A stretch of DNA of 64,000 bases from Streptomyces marianii. Its GTDB lineage: Bacteria; Actinomycetota; Actinomycetes; Streptomycetales; Streptomycetaceae. Within the stretch, counting starts at the first letter, position 1. The number at the start of each line of letters is the position of its first letter. Location: positions 6,499,001-6,563,000 of the forward strand of contig NZ_VAWE01000001.1 of the NCBI RefSeq assembly GCF_005795905.1. The letters run 5' to 3'. The position numbers were made by a program, and so were the translations under genes. The notes under the pieces are model-generated. The model did no database searches, was not told where the DNA came from, and was given only the letters and a program-made list of their open reading frames with translations. Of the stretch, positions 28,518-39,517 are shown piece after piece.

Positions 28518-30530
28518 TTACGGGCCCGTGGTCCGGTCGGCGCCGTGCAGGGGGGCGGCCCCGGCCGACGACAGGAGGGGCGCCGCGCCCGGCGGTGCGG
28601 TGGACGGCGGGCTGGGCGGCGCGTCCGGCGGACGGACCCCACGGGCGAGCCGTCCCGCGAGTTCGACGAGGTCCGTGCCGGCGAGACGGGGGAGGACGCA
28701 GCCGGCCAGGGTACGGCAGGCGTCCCGCCACGCCGCCGGCACCGCCGCGCCGCCGGAGAGGGCCCCGGACAGCGCGCCGGCCAGGGCGGGCGCCGAGTCG
28801 GCCACGCGTGACAGGCACGCGGCGGCCGGCAGCGCCCCGGCCATCCCGCCGCGCGCCGCCGTCACCAGGGCGAGGGCGACGGGCACGGTCTCGGCGGCGG
28901 CGATGCCGTAGCTGTAGACGTGGTCGACGATCTGGTGCTCCAGCAGGGGCACGAGGGAGAAGGCTTCCTCGGCGCCACGGGCGAGCGCGAGGGCGTGCCG
29001 GGCGTTGCGGCCGATCTCGGTGGCCTCGGGGAGTTCGGCGAGGGCGGCGCCGACGGCCGCGTCCACCCCTGCGCCGCCGAGCGCCGCGGCGACGGCGGCC
29101 GCCATGGCGCGGGCGCCGTGCACTCCGTCGCCGTCCTGGGTGTAGCGGGCGTCGAACTCGGCGAGGTCGGCGGCGTTCCGCGGATCGCCCGGGTGGACGA
29201 CGGCGAGCACGGCGGCCCGGACGCAGGCGGCGTCGTCGAAGTAGTGCGGGTTGTCGTGGCCGGTGGCGGGCGGGCGCAGCCCGGTCGCGAGATTGCCGAG
29301 TCCCGCGCGCACGGAGATCCGGGCGCGGAGGGGCGGCACGGCCGCCTCGACCTCGGGGGCGCGGGCCTCGGCCGCGGCGATCTTTCCGGCCAGGGAGTTC
29401 CAGGCGGCATCGACGGCAGCGCGCATACGGCGATAGGGGTCGAGTCCGTCGAAGCGCTCACCGGCGGAGGCGAGGACGGTCTCGGCGGTGAAGGCGGCCC
29501 ACTCGGCGTCGTCGGACGGGCCCAGGCGCAGTGGTTCCGGGGGCTGGTTCAGGGCGATGGGGACCGGGAGCGTGGTCGTGGCGTTCTGTTCGGCGAACGT
29601 GTCCAGCTCACGGGTGAGACGCCGGGTCCACTCCGGCATCCGGGCGGCCCGGTGCCGGGCGGCGGGCCACCCGGCGGCGTCACCGGCGGCGAGGCCCAGC
29701 AGCAGCCCCTCGATCCGTGCGCGGTACGCGTCGTGGGCGGGGGTAGCGGTGCGCCCCCGGGAGCCGGGGGCCTCGCCGGGGCGGACCGCGGTCCGGTGCG
29801 GCCAGGAGGAGTAGCCCCAGCCCGACACGGGACCGCCGGCGCCGTGCGTGTCCCGTGGCCGGGCCCGCCCGGCGGCCGTGCCGCCGTCCGCCGCCGGGCC
29901 GCGCGACCGGCTGCCCGGCGCCGTGTGCCGCCGCAGCGGGTCCGCGCCGTCCCCCGGCCGCCCTGCCGGGCGCGAGTGCTCCGGTTTCCCCGGGCGCTGC
30001 CGCGCGGTGCGGTCCGCACCCAGCACTCCGGCCGAGGGCCCGGGCGCCGGGCGGGGACGAGCACCGGGCGCAGCGTCGCCGCCCGCCGGGCAGGTGCCCG
30101 CCGGCGCCCCGCGGTGCCTCTCCGCCTGGTCCTCGTCCCCGTCGTGCCGGTCCTGTTCTTGACGCCTGCCTTCGTTGTGCTGGCCTGTCCGGTCGTCGCT
30201 CCCGTTGTGTCGGTCTTCGTTGTGCTGGTCCTCTTCCCGGCGGCTGTCTTCGTCGTGCCTCTCCGCCTGGTCCTCGTTCTTGTCGTGTCGGTCTTCGCCG
30301 TGCCGGCCCTCCTCCCGACTGCCGCCCTCGCCCTCCCCGCTCCCGCCGCGGCGATCGTGCCCCGCCGCGTCCTCCCCGTCCCGGAACGGCCCGGGGTCCG
30401 GGGCCGGCGCTCCCTCGCCGCGGGCCTCGTCGGATGCGCCCGAGGAGCCCGACGTCAGGTCCGGAGGGGAGTCCGGGGTGCCGGGGGCGGGGTGGTCCGG
30501 GGTGGCCGGGTCGAGGGGGCGGGGGGTCAT
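28518..30530 (-). CDS. ADP-ribosylglycohydrolase paralogue 3 with long disordered N-terminus
   Basis: A 670-residue protein. Residues 1 to about 268 are low-complexity: a Pro/Asp-rich start, a highly charged His/Asp/Glu/Arg stretch (about 74-140) in which EDQAERH occurs twice and related EDRH words recur, then Arg/Gly/Pro-rich sequence. The catalytic-like domain begins at RIEGLLLGLAAGDAAGW. The proximal motif is SDDAEW; the distal motif, normally RDADT, is RVADSAPALAGALSGAL, lacking one metal ligand. The ATG overlaps the stop of paralogue 4 (ATGA). An internal GTG near residue 235 is a possible alternative start. It may be a binding or regulatory paralogue. Confidence 0.65.
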   Translation of the reverse strand: MTPRPLDPATPDHPAPGTPDSPPDLTSGSSGASDEARGEGAPAPDPGPFRDGEDAAGHDRRGGSGEGEGGSREEGRHGEDRHDKNEDQAERHDEDSRREEDQHNEDRHNGSDDRTGQHNEGRRQEQDRHDGDEDQAERHRGAPAGTCPAGGDAAPGARPRPAPGPSAGVLGADRTARQRPGKPEHSRPAGRPGDGADPLRRHTAPGSRSRGPAADGGTAAGRARPRDTHGAGGPVSGWGYSSWPHRTAVRPGEAPGSRGRTATPAHDAYRARIEGLLLGLAAGDAAGWPAARHRAARMPEWTRRLTRELDTFAEQNATTTLPVPIALNQPPEPLRLGPSDDAEWAAFTAETVLASAGERFDGLDPYRRMRAAVDAAWNSLAGKIAAAEARAPEVEAAVPPLRARISVRAGLGNLATGLRPPATGHDNPHYFDDAACVRAAVLAVVHPGDPRNAADLAEFDARYTQDGDGVHGARAMAAAVAAALGGAGVDAAVGAALAELPEATEIGRNARHALALARGAEEAFSLVPLLEHQIVDHVYSYGIAAAETVPVALALVTAARGGMAGALPAAACLSRVADSAPALAGALSGALSGGAAVPAAWRDACRTLAGCVLPRLAGTDLVELAGRLARGVRPPDAPPSPPSTAPPGAAPLLSSAGAAPLHGADRTTGP

Positions 30531-31522
30531 GACAGTGCCTCGGAGTCGTCGTACGGAGTGAGCAGGTCCGCGATGTCCAGGACGTGGTGGCCGCGCATCG
30601 AGGGGAGGCAGCTTCCGCGGACGGGGCCGATCGCGGCGGCCCAGTCCGGCGGGATGGCGGAGGCGCCCGACATCGCGCCGGCCAGCGCGCCCGCGACCGC
30701 CGCGGTGGTGTCGGCGTCGCGGCCCATGTTCACCGCGGTCAGCACCGACGTGCGGAAGTCGCCGCGGGCCGCCGCGAACGCCCCGAAGGCGAGGCCGACG
30801 GCCTCGGGAGCCAGGTCGGTCCACGGGTAGCCGCCGATGACGACCGCGGAGCGGACCGTCCGTTCGCGACCGAGCGGGTCCGTCCCGGCGCGTTCCGCCG
30901 CGACGACCGCCCGGCGCATGGAGCGCGAGGTCCAGGAGTCGAGGGGGACGACGGACAGGGCCGCGCCGATCACTCCCGCAGGGCCGGCCCCGGTCATCGC
31001 CGCGGCCACCCCCGCCGCCACCGCCTGCCCGCCGTAGATGCCCTCGCCGTCATGGCTCACGGAGCCGTCGACGGCCACCAGCCGCGCGGCCTCGTCGGGC
31101 CGGCCCGCGGCGAACACGCCGAACGGCGCCGCCCGCATCGCCAGCCCGTCGCTCCAGGCGTGCCGGTGCTGCGCGGTGATGGGAGCCGCCAGCCCCCGGC
31201 GCAGGTTCTCCAGCGTGCCGCGCTCGCTGAAGCCGGCGCCCCGGAACGGCCCCTCGTCCAGGTCCGCGATCCAGTGGTGCCAGGCCTTCTCGACATGTGC
31301 CACCGTCAACGCCGACCCGTGCCGGGCGAGCAGCAGCCCGGAGAAGATCGCGTACTCCGTGTCGTCCGTGCCGGCGGGGCTGTCGGTCACGAAGCCCTCG
31401 ATGCGGCCCCAGCGGCGGCGGATCTCGGACGGCCGCATGTTCTCCGCCGGTGCGCCGAGGGCGTCGCCCACCGCCAGTCCCAGAAGCGCGCCGCGGGCCC
31501 GATCGCATGCAATCCAGTCCAC
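30527..31522 (-). CDS. ADP-ribosylglycohydrolase paralogue 4, canonical
   Basis: A 331-residue ADP-ribosylglycohydrolase and the first gene of the operon. Conserved elements: RARGALLGLAVGDALGAPAE near the N-terminus, Asp-Asp-Thr-Glu in PAGTDDTEYAIFSGLLLARH, and NMGRDADTTAAVAGALAGAM. The GTG at 31522 is chosen because AAGGAG lies 7 bases before it; a GTG 18 bases further upstream in the same frame has no such site. The stop overlaps paralogue 3 by 4 bases. This member resembles bacterial DraG-like hydrolases most closely. Confidence 0.85.
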   Translation of the reverse strand: MDWIACDRARGALLGLAVGDALGAPAENMRPSEIRRRWGRIEGFVTDSPAGTDDTEYAIFSGLLLARHGSALTVAHVEKAWHHWIADLDEGPFRGAGFSERGTLENLRRGLAAPITAQHRHAWSDGLAMRAAPFGVFAAGRPDEAARLVAVDGSVSHDGEGIYGGQAVAAGVAAAMTGAGPAGVIGAALSVVPLDSWTSRSMRRAVVAAERAGTDPLGRERTVRSAVVIGGYPWTDLAPEAVGLAFGAFAAARGDFRTSVLTAVNMGRDADTTAAVAGALAGAMSGASAIPPDWAAAIGPVRGSCLPSMRGHHVLDIADLLTPYDDSEALS

Positions 31523-31645
31523 CGCGCCACTCCTTCGCACCCCCTCGGGCCTGTTCCCCGATCTGTCCCCCGCGGGGCGCCGGGTGGGGGCACGGGGAAC
31601 ATCGGTTCACACGTCCGGCCCAAGGGCGGAGCGCACCGCCCTGCC

Positions 31646-31665
31646 AGGTAAGTAAAGCCTGCCTT
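31646..31665. promoter_or_regulatory. Weak iron-box-like sequence upstream of VIT gene
   Basis: AGGTAAGTAAAGCCTGCCTT lies about 90 bases before the VIT-family transporter and is one of few AT-containing stretches in the divergent region. It matches only about half of the DmdR/IdeR iron-box consensus (TTAGGTTAGGCTCACCTAA on either strand). It is listed because an Fe/Mn transporter is a sensible target; it could be chance. Confidence 0.25.
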
Positions 31666-31754
31666 GCTGGCGCGCCCCTTACATCGCGCGTACTTTCGAG
31701 AGCGGAAAAAGGGGCGGGACGCAGGAGCGGACCGCTCGGGTCGAGGGGAGAGCT

Positions 31755-32483
31755 GTGTCCATCATCGAGACCGAGGCGACGCTTCACGAGGCGCACCGCG
31801 ACAACCACACGCACCGTGACGTCAACGGCGGCTGGCTGCGTCCCGCGGTGTTCGGCGCGATGGACGGACTCGTGTCCAACCTGGCCCTGATGACCGGGGT
31901 CGCCGGCAGCTCCGCCTCCCCGCAGACCATCGTGATCACGGGCCTCGCCGGCCTCGCGGCCGGCGCCTTCTCGATGGCCGCCGGCGAGTACACCTCGGTC
32001 GCCTCGCAGCGCGAGCTCGTCCAGGCGGAACTGGACGTCGAGCGCCGTGAGCTGCACAAGCACCCGGTCGACGAGATGGAGGAGCTGGCCGCGCTGTACG
32101 TGGCCCGCGGAGTCGAGCCCGGACTGGCCCGAGAGGTGGCCATCCAGCTGTCCAGGGACCCGGAGCAGGCACTGGAGATCCACGCCCGCGAGGAGCTGGG
32201 CATCGACCCGGACGAACTGCCCTCGCCGGCCGTCGCCGCCGTCTCGTCGTTCGGATCGTTCGCCCTGGGTGCGATGCTGCCGGTCCTGCCGTACCTGTTG
32301 GGCGCCACCTCGCTGTGGCCCGCGGTGCTGCTGGCGCTCCTGGGGCTGTTCGCCTGCGGCGCGCTGGTGTCCCGGGTGACCGCCCGCGGCTGGTGGTTCA
32401 GCGGGCTGCGGCAGCTGGCCCTGGGCGGTGCCGCGGCGGCGGTGACGTACGGGATCGGAAGCCTGGTCGGGGCCGCGGTGTAG
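31755..32483 (+). CDS. VIT/CCC1-family Fe/Mn transporter
   Basis: A 242-residue membrane protein of the VIT1/CCC1 family, which moves Fe(II) or Mn(II) out of the cytosol. The N-terminal half has FGAMDGLVSNLALMTGVAGS in helix 1 and AAGAFSMAAGEYTSVASQRE in helix 2, both family hallmarks with metal-contacting residues. A cytosolic Glu-rich helical insert (about residues 80-155, including EMEELAALYVARG) is the metal-binding domain. Two to three helices complete the C-terminal half. A GTG start with GAGGGGAG upstream. Metal preference cannot be judged. Confidence 0.88.
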   Translation: MSIIETEATLHEAHRDNHTHRDVNGGWLRPAVFGAMDGLVSNLALMTGVAGSSASPQTIVITGLAGLAAGAFSMAAGEYTSVASQRELVQAELDVERRELHKHPVDEMEELAALYVARGVEPGLAREVAIQLSRDPEQALEIHAREELGIDPDELPSPAVAAVSSFGSFALGAMLPVLPYLLGATSLWPAVLLALLGLFACGALVSRVTARGWWFSGLRQLALGGAAAAVTYGIGSLVGAAV

Positions 32484-32511
32484 GGCGTGCTCCGCAAGTG
32501 GCGCCGCCACG

Positions 32512-32535
32512 GCCTCCGGGGCCTTCCCCGGAGGC
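32512..32535 (+). terminator. Hairpin terminator after VIT gene
   Basis: A perfect 10-bp stem (32512-32521 with 32526-32535) with loop CCTT, 28 bases after the VIT stop. It separates the VIT transcript from the gltB leader. Confidence 0.7.
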
Positions 32536-32894
32536 TGTGACCTATGCCCTCTGCCCTATCGGGCCGCGAGGTGCGACACTTGTTCTTGGCCTCACACCAT
32601 GAGCCGTTACCCGGCGGTTTCGAATCCTTAACCGCGGGGCATGAGCCACAAGCGCTGCGGGCAACGAAGCCTGCTCAGCATCCCGGGTCCGTGGACGCCG
32701 ATCCCAAGCCGATCTTGTCCGCACCCTCCCCCACCTGCGCCGCTATCAGATCCCCATAGCGCGGTGTCCGCATGTTGGAATGGGCTATCCGCTTCCCGAG
32801 AACCGCTCCATCATGTAACCTGCACGAAATTTCAGCGGAGGGCCAACGTCGTCCCTCGGCACCGCCACATGCCACGACGACGACGGGAGAGCCG
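32536..32894 (+). promoter_or_regulatory. Long gltB upstream region with inverted repeats
   Basis: About 360 bases without a gene, noticeably less GC-rich than its surroundings. Two inverted repeats stand out: GCGGTT-N10-AACCGC at 32614-32635 and CGCTAT-N9-ATAGCG at 32741-32761. GTTAC at 32606 and TTAAC at 32628 resemble GlnR half-sites, but the middle box does not fit. The region must hold the gltBD promoter and probably a regulated leader. I cannot assign it to a known riboswitch class. Confidence 0.45.
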
Positions 32895-35800
32895 ATGCGT
32901 TCCGACGCCTGGTCGCCCATGGACGGTCGCCCCGCTCCGCAGGGGATGTACGACCCCCGTAACGAACACGACGCCTGCGGCGTCGGGTTCGTGGCCACCC
33001 TCACCGGTGTTGCCAGCCATGAGCTGGTCGAGCAGGCGTTGACCGTTCTGCGCAACCTCGAGCACCGCGGCGCCACCGGCTCCGAGCCCGACTCCGGCGA
33101 CGGGGCCGGCATCCTGCTCCAGGTGCCTGACGCCTTCCTGCGCGAGGTCGCCGGATTCGAGCTCCCCGAGGCCGGTTCGTACGCCGTCGGCATCGCCTTC
33201 GTCCCCCAGGGCGCCGAGGACGAGGCTGTCTCACGGATCGAGACGATCGCCGCCGAGGAGGGTCTCGACGTCCTCGGCTGGCGTGAGGTCCCCGTCGCGC
33301 CCGAGCTGCTCGGCGCCACCGCCCGCTCGACGATGCCCGCCTTCCGCCAGCTCTTCGTGAGCGGGGGCACCTCCCGGGCCGAAGGCTCCGGGGGAGGCGC
33401 GATCAGCGGTATCGCCCTCGACCGCAAGGCGTTCGTGCTGCGCAAGCGCGCAGAGCGCGAGGCCGGCGTGTACTTCCCGTCGCTCTCGGCCCGCACCATC
33501 GTCTACAAGGGCATGCTGACCACCGGCCAGCTGGAGCCCTTCTTCCCGGACCTCTCGGACCGCCGTCTCGCCACCGCCGTGGCCCTGGTCCACTCGCGCT
33601 TCTCCACGAACACGTTCCCGAGCTGGCCGCTCGCCCACCCGTACCGCTTCGTGGCGCACAACGGTGAGATCAACACCGTCAAGGGCAACCGCAACTGGAT
33701 GCGGGCCCGTGAGTCGCAGCTGGTCAGCGAACTGTTCGGAGAAAGGGACCTGGACCGGATCTTCCCGGTCTGCACCCCGGACGCCTCCGACTCCGCCTCC
33801 TTCGACGAGGTCCTGGAGCTCCTCCACCTCGGCGGCCGCTCGCTGCCCCACAGCGTCCTGATGATGGTCCCCGAGGCGTGGGAGAACCACGACTCCATGG
33901 ACCCGGCCCGGCGCGCCTTCTACCAGTACCACTCCACGATGATGGAGCCCTGGGACGGCCCGGCCTGCGTGACCTTCACCGACGGCGTCCAGGTCGGCGC
34001 GGTCCTCGACCGCAACGGCCTGCGCCCCGGCCGCTACTGGGTCACCGACGACGGCCTGGTCGTGCTCTCCTCCGAGGTCGGCGTCCTGGACATCGACCCC
34101 GCCAAGGTCGTCCGCAAGGGCCGCCTCCAGCCGGGCCGGATGTTCCTCGTCGACACCGCCGAGCACCGCATCATCGAGGACGACGAGATCAAGGCGTCGC
34201 TGGCCGCCGAGCACCCCTACGAGGAGTGGCTCGAGGCCGGGATCATCGAACTCGGCGACCTGCCCGAGCGCGAGCACATCGTCCACACCCACGCCTCGGT
34301 CACGCGCCGCCAGCAGACCTTCGGCTACACCGAGGAGGAGCTGCGCGTCCTGCTCGCGCCGATGGCCCGCACCGGCGCCGAGCCGATCGGCTCCATGGGC
34401 ACCGACTCGCCGATCGCGGCCCTCTCCGAGCGCCCGCGGCTGCTCTTCGACTACTTCACCCAGCTGTTCGCGCAGGTCACCAACCCGCCGCTGGACGCCA
34501 TCCGCGAGGAGCTCGTCACCTCGCTGATCTCCTCGCTCGGTCCGCAGGGCAACCTGCTGGAGCCGACCGCGGCGTCCTGCCGCTCGGTCACCCTGCCGTT
34601 CCCGGTGATCGACAACGACGAGCTGGCCAAGCTCATCCACATCAACGCCGACGGCGACATGCCCGGCATGAAGGCCGTCACCCTGTCCGGACTCTTCCGG
34701 GTCTCCGGCGGCGGCGACGCCCTGGCCGCCCGGCTGGACGAGATCTGCGCCGAGGCCGACGCCGCCATCGAGGGCGGCGCCCGGCTGATCGTGCTGTCCG
34801 ACCGGCACTCCGACGCCGAGCACGCGCCGATCCCGTCGCTGCTGCTCACGGCCGCGGTCCACCACCACCTCATCCGCACCAAGCAGCGCACCCACGTGGG
34901 CCTGCTGGTCGAGGCCGGCGACGTCCGCGAGGTGCACCACGTCGCGCTGCTCATCGGCTTCGGCGCCGCCGCGGTCAACCCGTACCTGGCGATGGAGTCG
35001 GTGGAGGACCTGCTGCGCGCCGGTACGTTCATCGAGGGACTGGAGCCCGAGCAGGCGATCCGGAACCTGATCAAGGCCCTCGGCAAGGGCGTTCTCAAGG
35101 TCATGTCCAAGATGGGCATCTCGACCGTCGCCTCCTACCGCGGCGCACAGGTCTTCGAGGCCGTCGGTCTCGACGACGCCTTCGTCGCCAAGTACTTCGA
35201 CGGCACCGCGACGAAGATCGGCGGGGCCGGCCTCGGCGTCGTCGCCGAGGAGGTCGCCGCCCGGCACGCCAAGGCGTACCCGGCCAGCGGCATCGCGCCG
35301 GCGCACCGCGCGCTGGAGATCGGCGGCGAGTACCAGTGGCGCCGCGAGGGCGAGCCGCACCTGTTCGACCCGGAGACCGTCTTCCGCCTGCAGCACGCCA
35401 CGCGCACCAAGCGCTACGACATCTTCAAGCAGTACACGGGCCGGGTGAACGAGCAGTCCGAGCGCCTGATGACGCTCCGCGGACTGTTCGGCTTCAAGTC
35501 CGACCGCCCGTCGATCCCCCTCGACGAGGTCGAGCCGGTCAGCGAGATCGTCAGGCGCTTCTCCACCGGCGCCATGTCGTACGGCTCCATCTCCAAGGAG
35601 GCGCACGAGACCCTCGCCATCGCCATGAACCAGCTGGGCGGCAAGTCCAACACCGGTGAGGGCGGCGAGGACCCGGACCGCCTGTACGACCCGGCGCGCC
35701 GCTCCAGCATCAAGCAGGTCGCCTCCGGCCGCTTCGGGGTGACCTCCGAGTACCTGGTCAACGCGGACGACATCCAGATCAAGATGGCCCAGGGCGCCAA

Positions 35801-37476
35801 GCCCGGCGAGGGCGGCCAGCTGCCCGGCCCCAAGGTCTACCCGTGGGTCGCCAAGACCCGGCACTCCACCCCGGGTGTCGGCCTGATCTCCCCGCCACCG
35901 CACCACGACATCTACTCGATCGAGGACCTGGCGCAGCTGATCCACGACCTCAAGAACGCCAACCCGGCCGCCCGCATCCACGTGAAGCTGGTGTCCGAGG
36001 TCGGCGTCGGCACGGTCGCCGCGGGCGTCTCCAAGGCCCACGCGGACGTGGTCCTCATCTCCGGCCACGACGGCGGCACCGGTGCCTCGCCGCTCACCTC
36101 GCTGAAGCACGCGGGCGGCCCCTGGGAGCTCGGCCTCGCCGAGACCCAGCAGACGCTGCTGCTCAACGGCCTCCGTGACCGGATCGTCGTGCAGACCGAC
36201 GGTCAGCTGAAGACCGGCCGCGACGTCGTCATCGCCGCGCTCCTCGGCGCCGAGGAGTTCGGTTTCGCGACCGCCCCGCTCGTCGTCTCCGGCTGCGTCA
36301 TGATGCGCGTCTGCCACCTGGACACCTGTCCGGTCGGCATCGCCACGCAGAATCCGGTCCTGCGCGAGCGCTTCACCGGCAAGGCCGAGTTCGTCGTCAA
36401 CTTCTTCGAGTTCATCGCCGAGGAGGTCCGTGAACTGCTCGCCGAGCTGGGCTTCCGCACTCTGGACGAGGCGGTCGGTCACGCCGAGCTGCTGGACACC
36501 ACCCGGGCCGTGAACCACTGGAAGGCCCAGGGCCTCGACCTGGCGCCGCTGTTCCACGTGCCCGAGCTGCCCGAGGGCGCCGTCCGCCACCAGCTGGTCG
36601 AGCAGGACCACGGCCTGGAGAAGGCCCTGGACAACGAGCTGATCAAGCTGTCCGCGGACGCGCTGGCCGCGGCCACCGCCGAGGAGGCCCAGCCGGTCCG
36701 CGCCCAGGTCGCGATCCGGAACATCAACCGGACCGTCGGCACCATGCTCGGCCACGAGGTGACCAAGAAGTTCGGCGGTGCCGGCCTGCCCGACGACACC
36801 ATCGACATCACCTTCACCGGATCGGCCGGCCAGTCCTTCGGCGCCTTCCTGCCGCGCGGCGTCACGCTGCGCCTGGAGGGCGACGCCAACGACTACGTCG
36901 GCAAGGGTCTCTCCGGCGGCCGGGTCGTCGTCCGCCCCGACCGCGGCGCCGACCACCTGGCCGAGTACTCGACCATCGCGGGCAACACCATCGCCTACGG
37001 CGCCACCGGCGGCGAGCTGTACCTGCGCGGCCGCACCGGCGAGCGCTTCTGCGTCCGCAACTCCGGTGCACTGGTGGTCTCCGAGGGCGTGGGTGACCAC
37101 GGCTGCGAGTACATGACCGGCGGCCACGCCGTCGTCCTCGGCGAGACGGGACGCAACTTCGCGGCCGGCATGTCCGGCGGTGTCGCGTACGTCGTCGACC
37201 TCGACGAGGACAACGTCAACGCCGGCAACGCGAACGCCGTCGAGACCCCGAGCGACGCCGACAAGGAGTGGCTGCACGACGTCGTGCGCCGCCACCACGA
37301 GGAGACGGGTTCCACCGTGGCCGAGAAGCTCCTCGCCGACTGGCCCGCAGCAGCGGACCGGTTCAGCAAGATCATCCCGACCACGTACAAGGCCGTGCTC
37401 GCCGCCAAGGACGCCGCTGAGCTCGCCGGTCTCTCCGAGCGGGAGACCACCGAGAAGATGATGGAGGCGGCGACCC

Positions 37477-37484
<8 letters not shown>
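32895..37484 (+). CDS. gltB: Glutamate synthase large (alpha) subunit
   Basis: Converts glutamine and 2-oxoglutarate to two glutamates, with electrons from GltD. The 1529-residue product has all domains in order: a 27-residue propeptide, then Cys28 as mature N-terminal nucleophile in [12 protein letters not shown]; class II amidotransferase; central domain; FMN-binding synthase domain with [14 protein letters not shown]; the 3Fe-4S cysteines in [19 protein letters not shown]; and the C-terminal beta-helix with repeated Gly-rich turns. The ATG at 32895 has GGGAGA upstream; the frame is open 41 codons further but without support. The stop overlaps gltD by 8 bases. Confidence 0.97.
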
Positions 37485-38937
<1,453 letters not shown>

Positions 38938-38956
38938 CCGGGCAGTCCCACCAGCC

Positions 38957-38976
38957 GGACCGTGTGCTGACGGTCC
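38957..38976 (+). terminator. Hairpin after gltD
   Basis: A 7-bp perfect stem GGACCGT/ACGGTCC with a 6-nt loop, 19 bases after the gltD stop and followed by an AT-containing stretch. A modest candidate for the end of the gltBD transcript. Confidence 0.5.
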
Positions 38977-39102
38977 CTCATATACGTCCCGTACAAAGGC
39001 GTACGGAACAGACGCGGCGCCTGCCCCCGTCCCCGACCGGATGATGGGCGGGCGCCGCGGCATCTTCCGGGGTGACGGTACGCGCGCGTAGCCTCGCGGT
39101 CC

Positions 39103-39507
39103 GCGCGCCCGGGTGGTGCGTGTCCGGATTCCTGCCCGGATTCCTGCCCGGATTCCGGGTATTCGTCTCCTGTGCATCCCGGTCCGGCGCGTGGTCTCAC
39201 GGCGCGGGCGCGGCCCGCAGTGGCAGCCGGGAGTCCGGCGAACGGGCGCGCCCGGGTGGTGCGTGTCCGGATTCCTGCCCGGATTCCGGGTATTCGTCTC
39301 CTGTGCATCCCGGTCCGGCGCGTGGTCTCACGGCGCGGGCGCGGCCCGCAGTGGCAGCCGGGAGTCCGGCGAACGGGCGCGCCCGGGTGGTGCGTGTCCG
39401 GATTCCTGCCCGGATTCCGGGTATTCGTCTCCTGTGCATCCCGGTTCCGCGCGTAGTCTCACGGCACGGGCGCGGCCCGCAGCGGCACCCGGGAGCCCGG
39501 CGAACGG
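39103..39507. repeat. Three tandem copies of a 131-bp unit upstream of VWA gene
   Basis: Copies lie at 39103-39245, 39246-39376 and 39377-39507. Copies 1 and 2 are identical except that copy 1 has one extra 12-base GGATTCCTGCCC unit (143 instead of 131 bp). Copy 3, next to the gene, differs at several positions; one change turns GCGTGGTCT into GCGTAGTCT, creating a better -10-like TAGTCT. The array ends 10 bases before the VWA start codon. 131 is not a multiple of three, so it does not encode repeats. It looks like a recent duplication of the promoter/5' leader. The rest of 38977-39102 shows nothing I can name. Confidence 0.9.
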
Positions 39508-39517
39508 AGACACGTCC

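Noticed and set aside
32604..32635. T-loop-like GGTTTCGAATCC suggesting a tRNA, and GTTAC/TTAAC suggesting a GlnR site
   Set aside because: No acceptor, D or anticodon stem pairs around it, so not a tRNA. The central GlnR box reads GTTTC instead of GAAAC and the bases fall in a simple inverted repeat, so the GlnR call is too weak.
39113..39517. In-frame extension of the VWA protein back through the 131-bp repeats
   Set aside because: The repeat length is not a multiple of three, the translation is Cys/Arg/Gly-rich filler, and a good ribosome site precedes the ATG at 39518.
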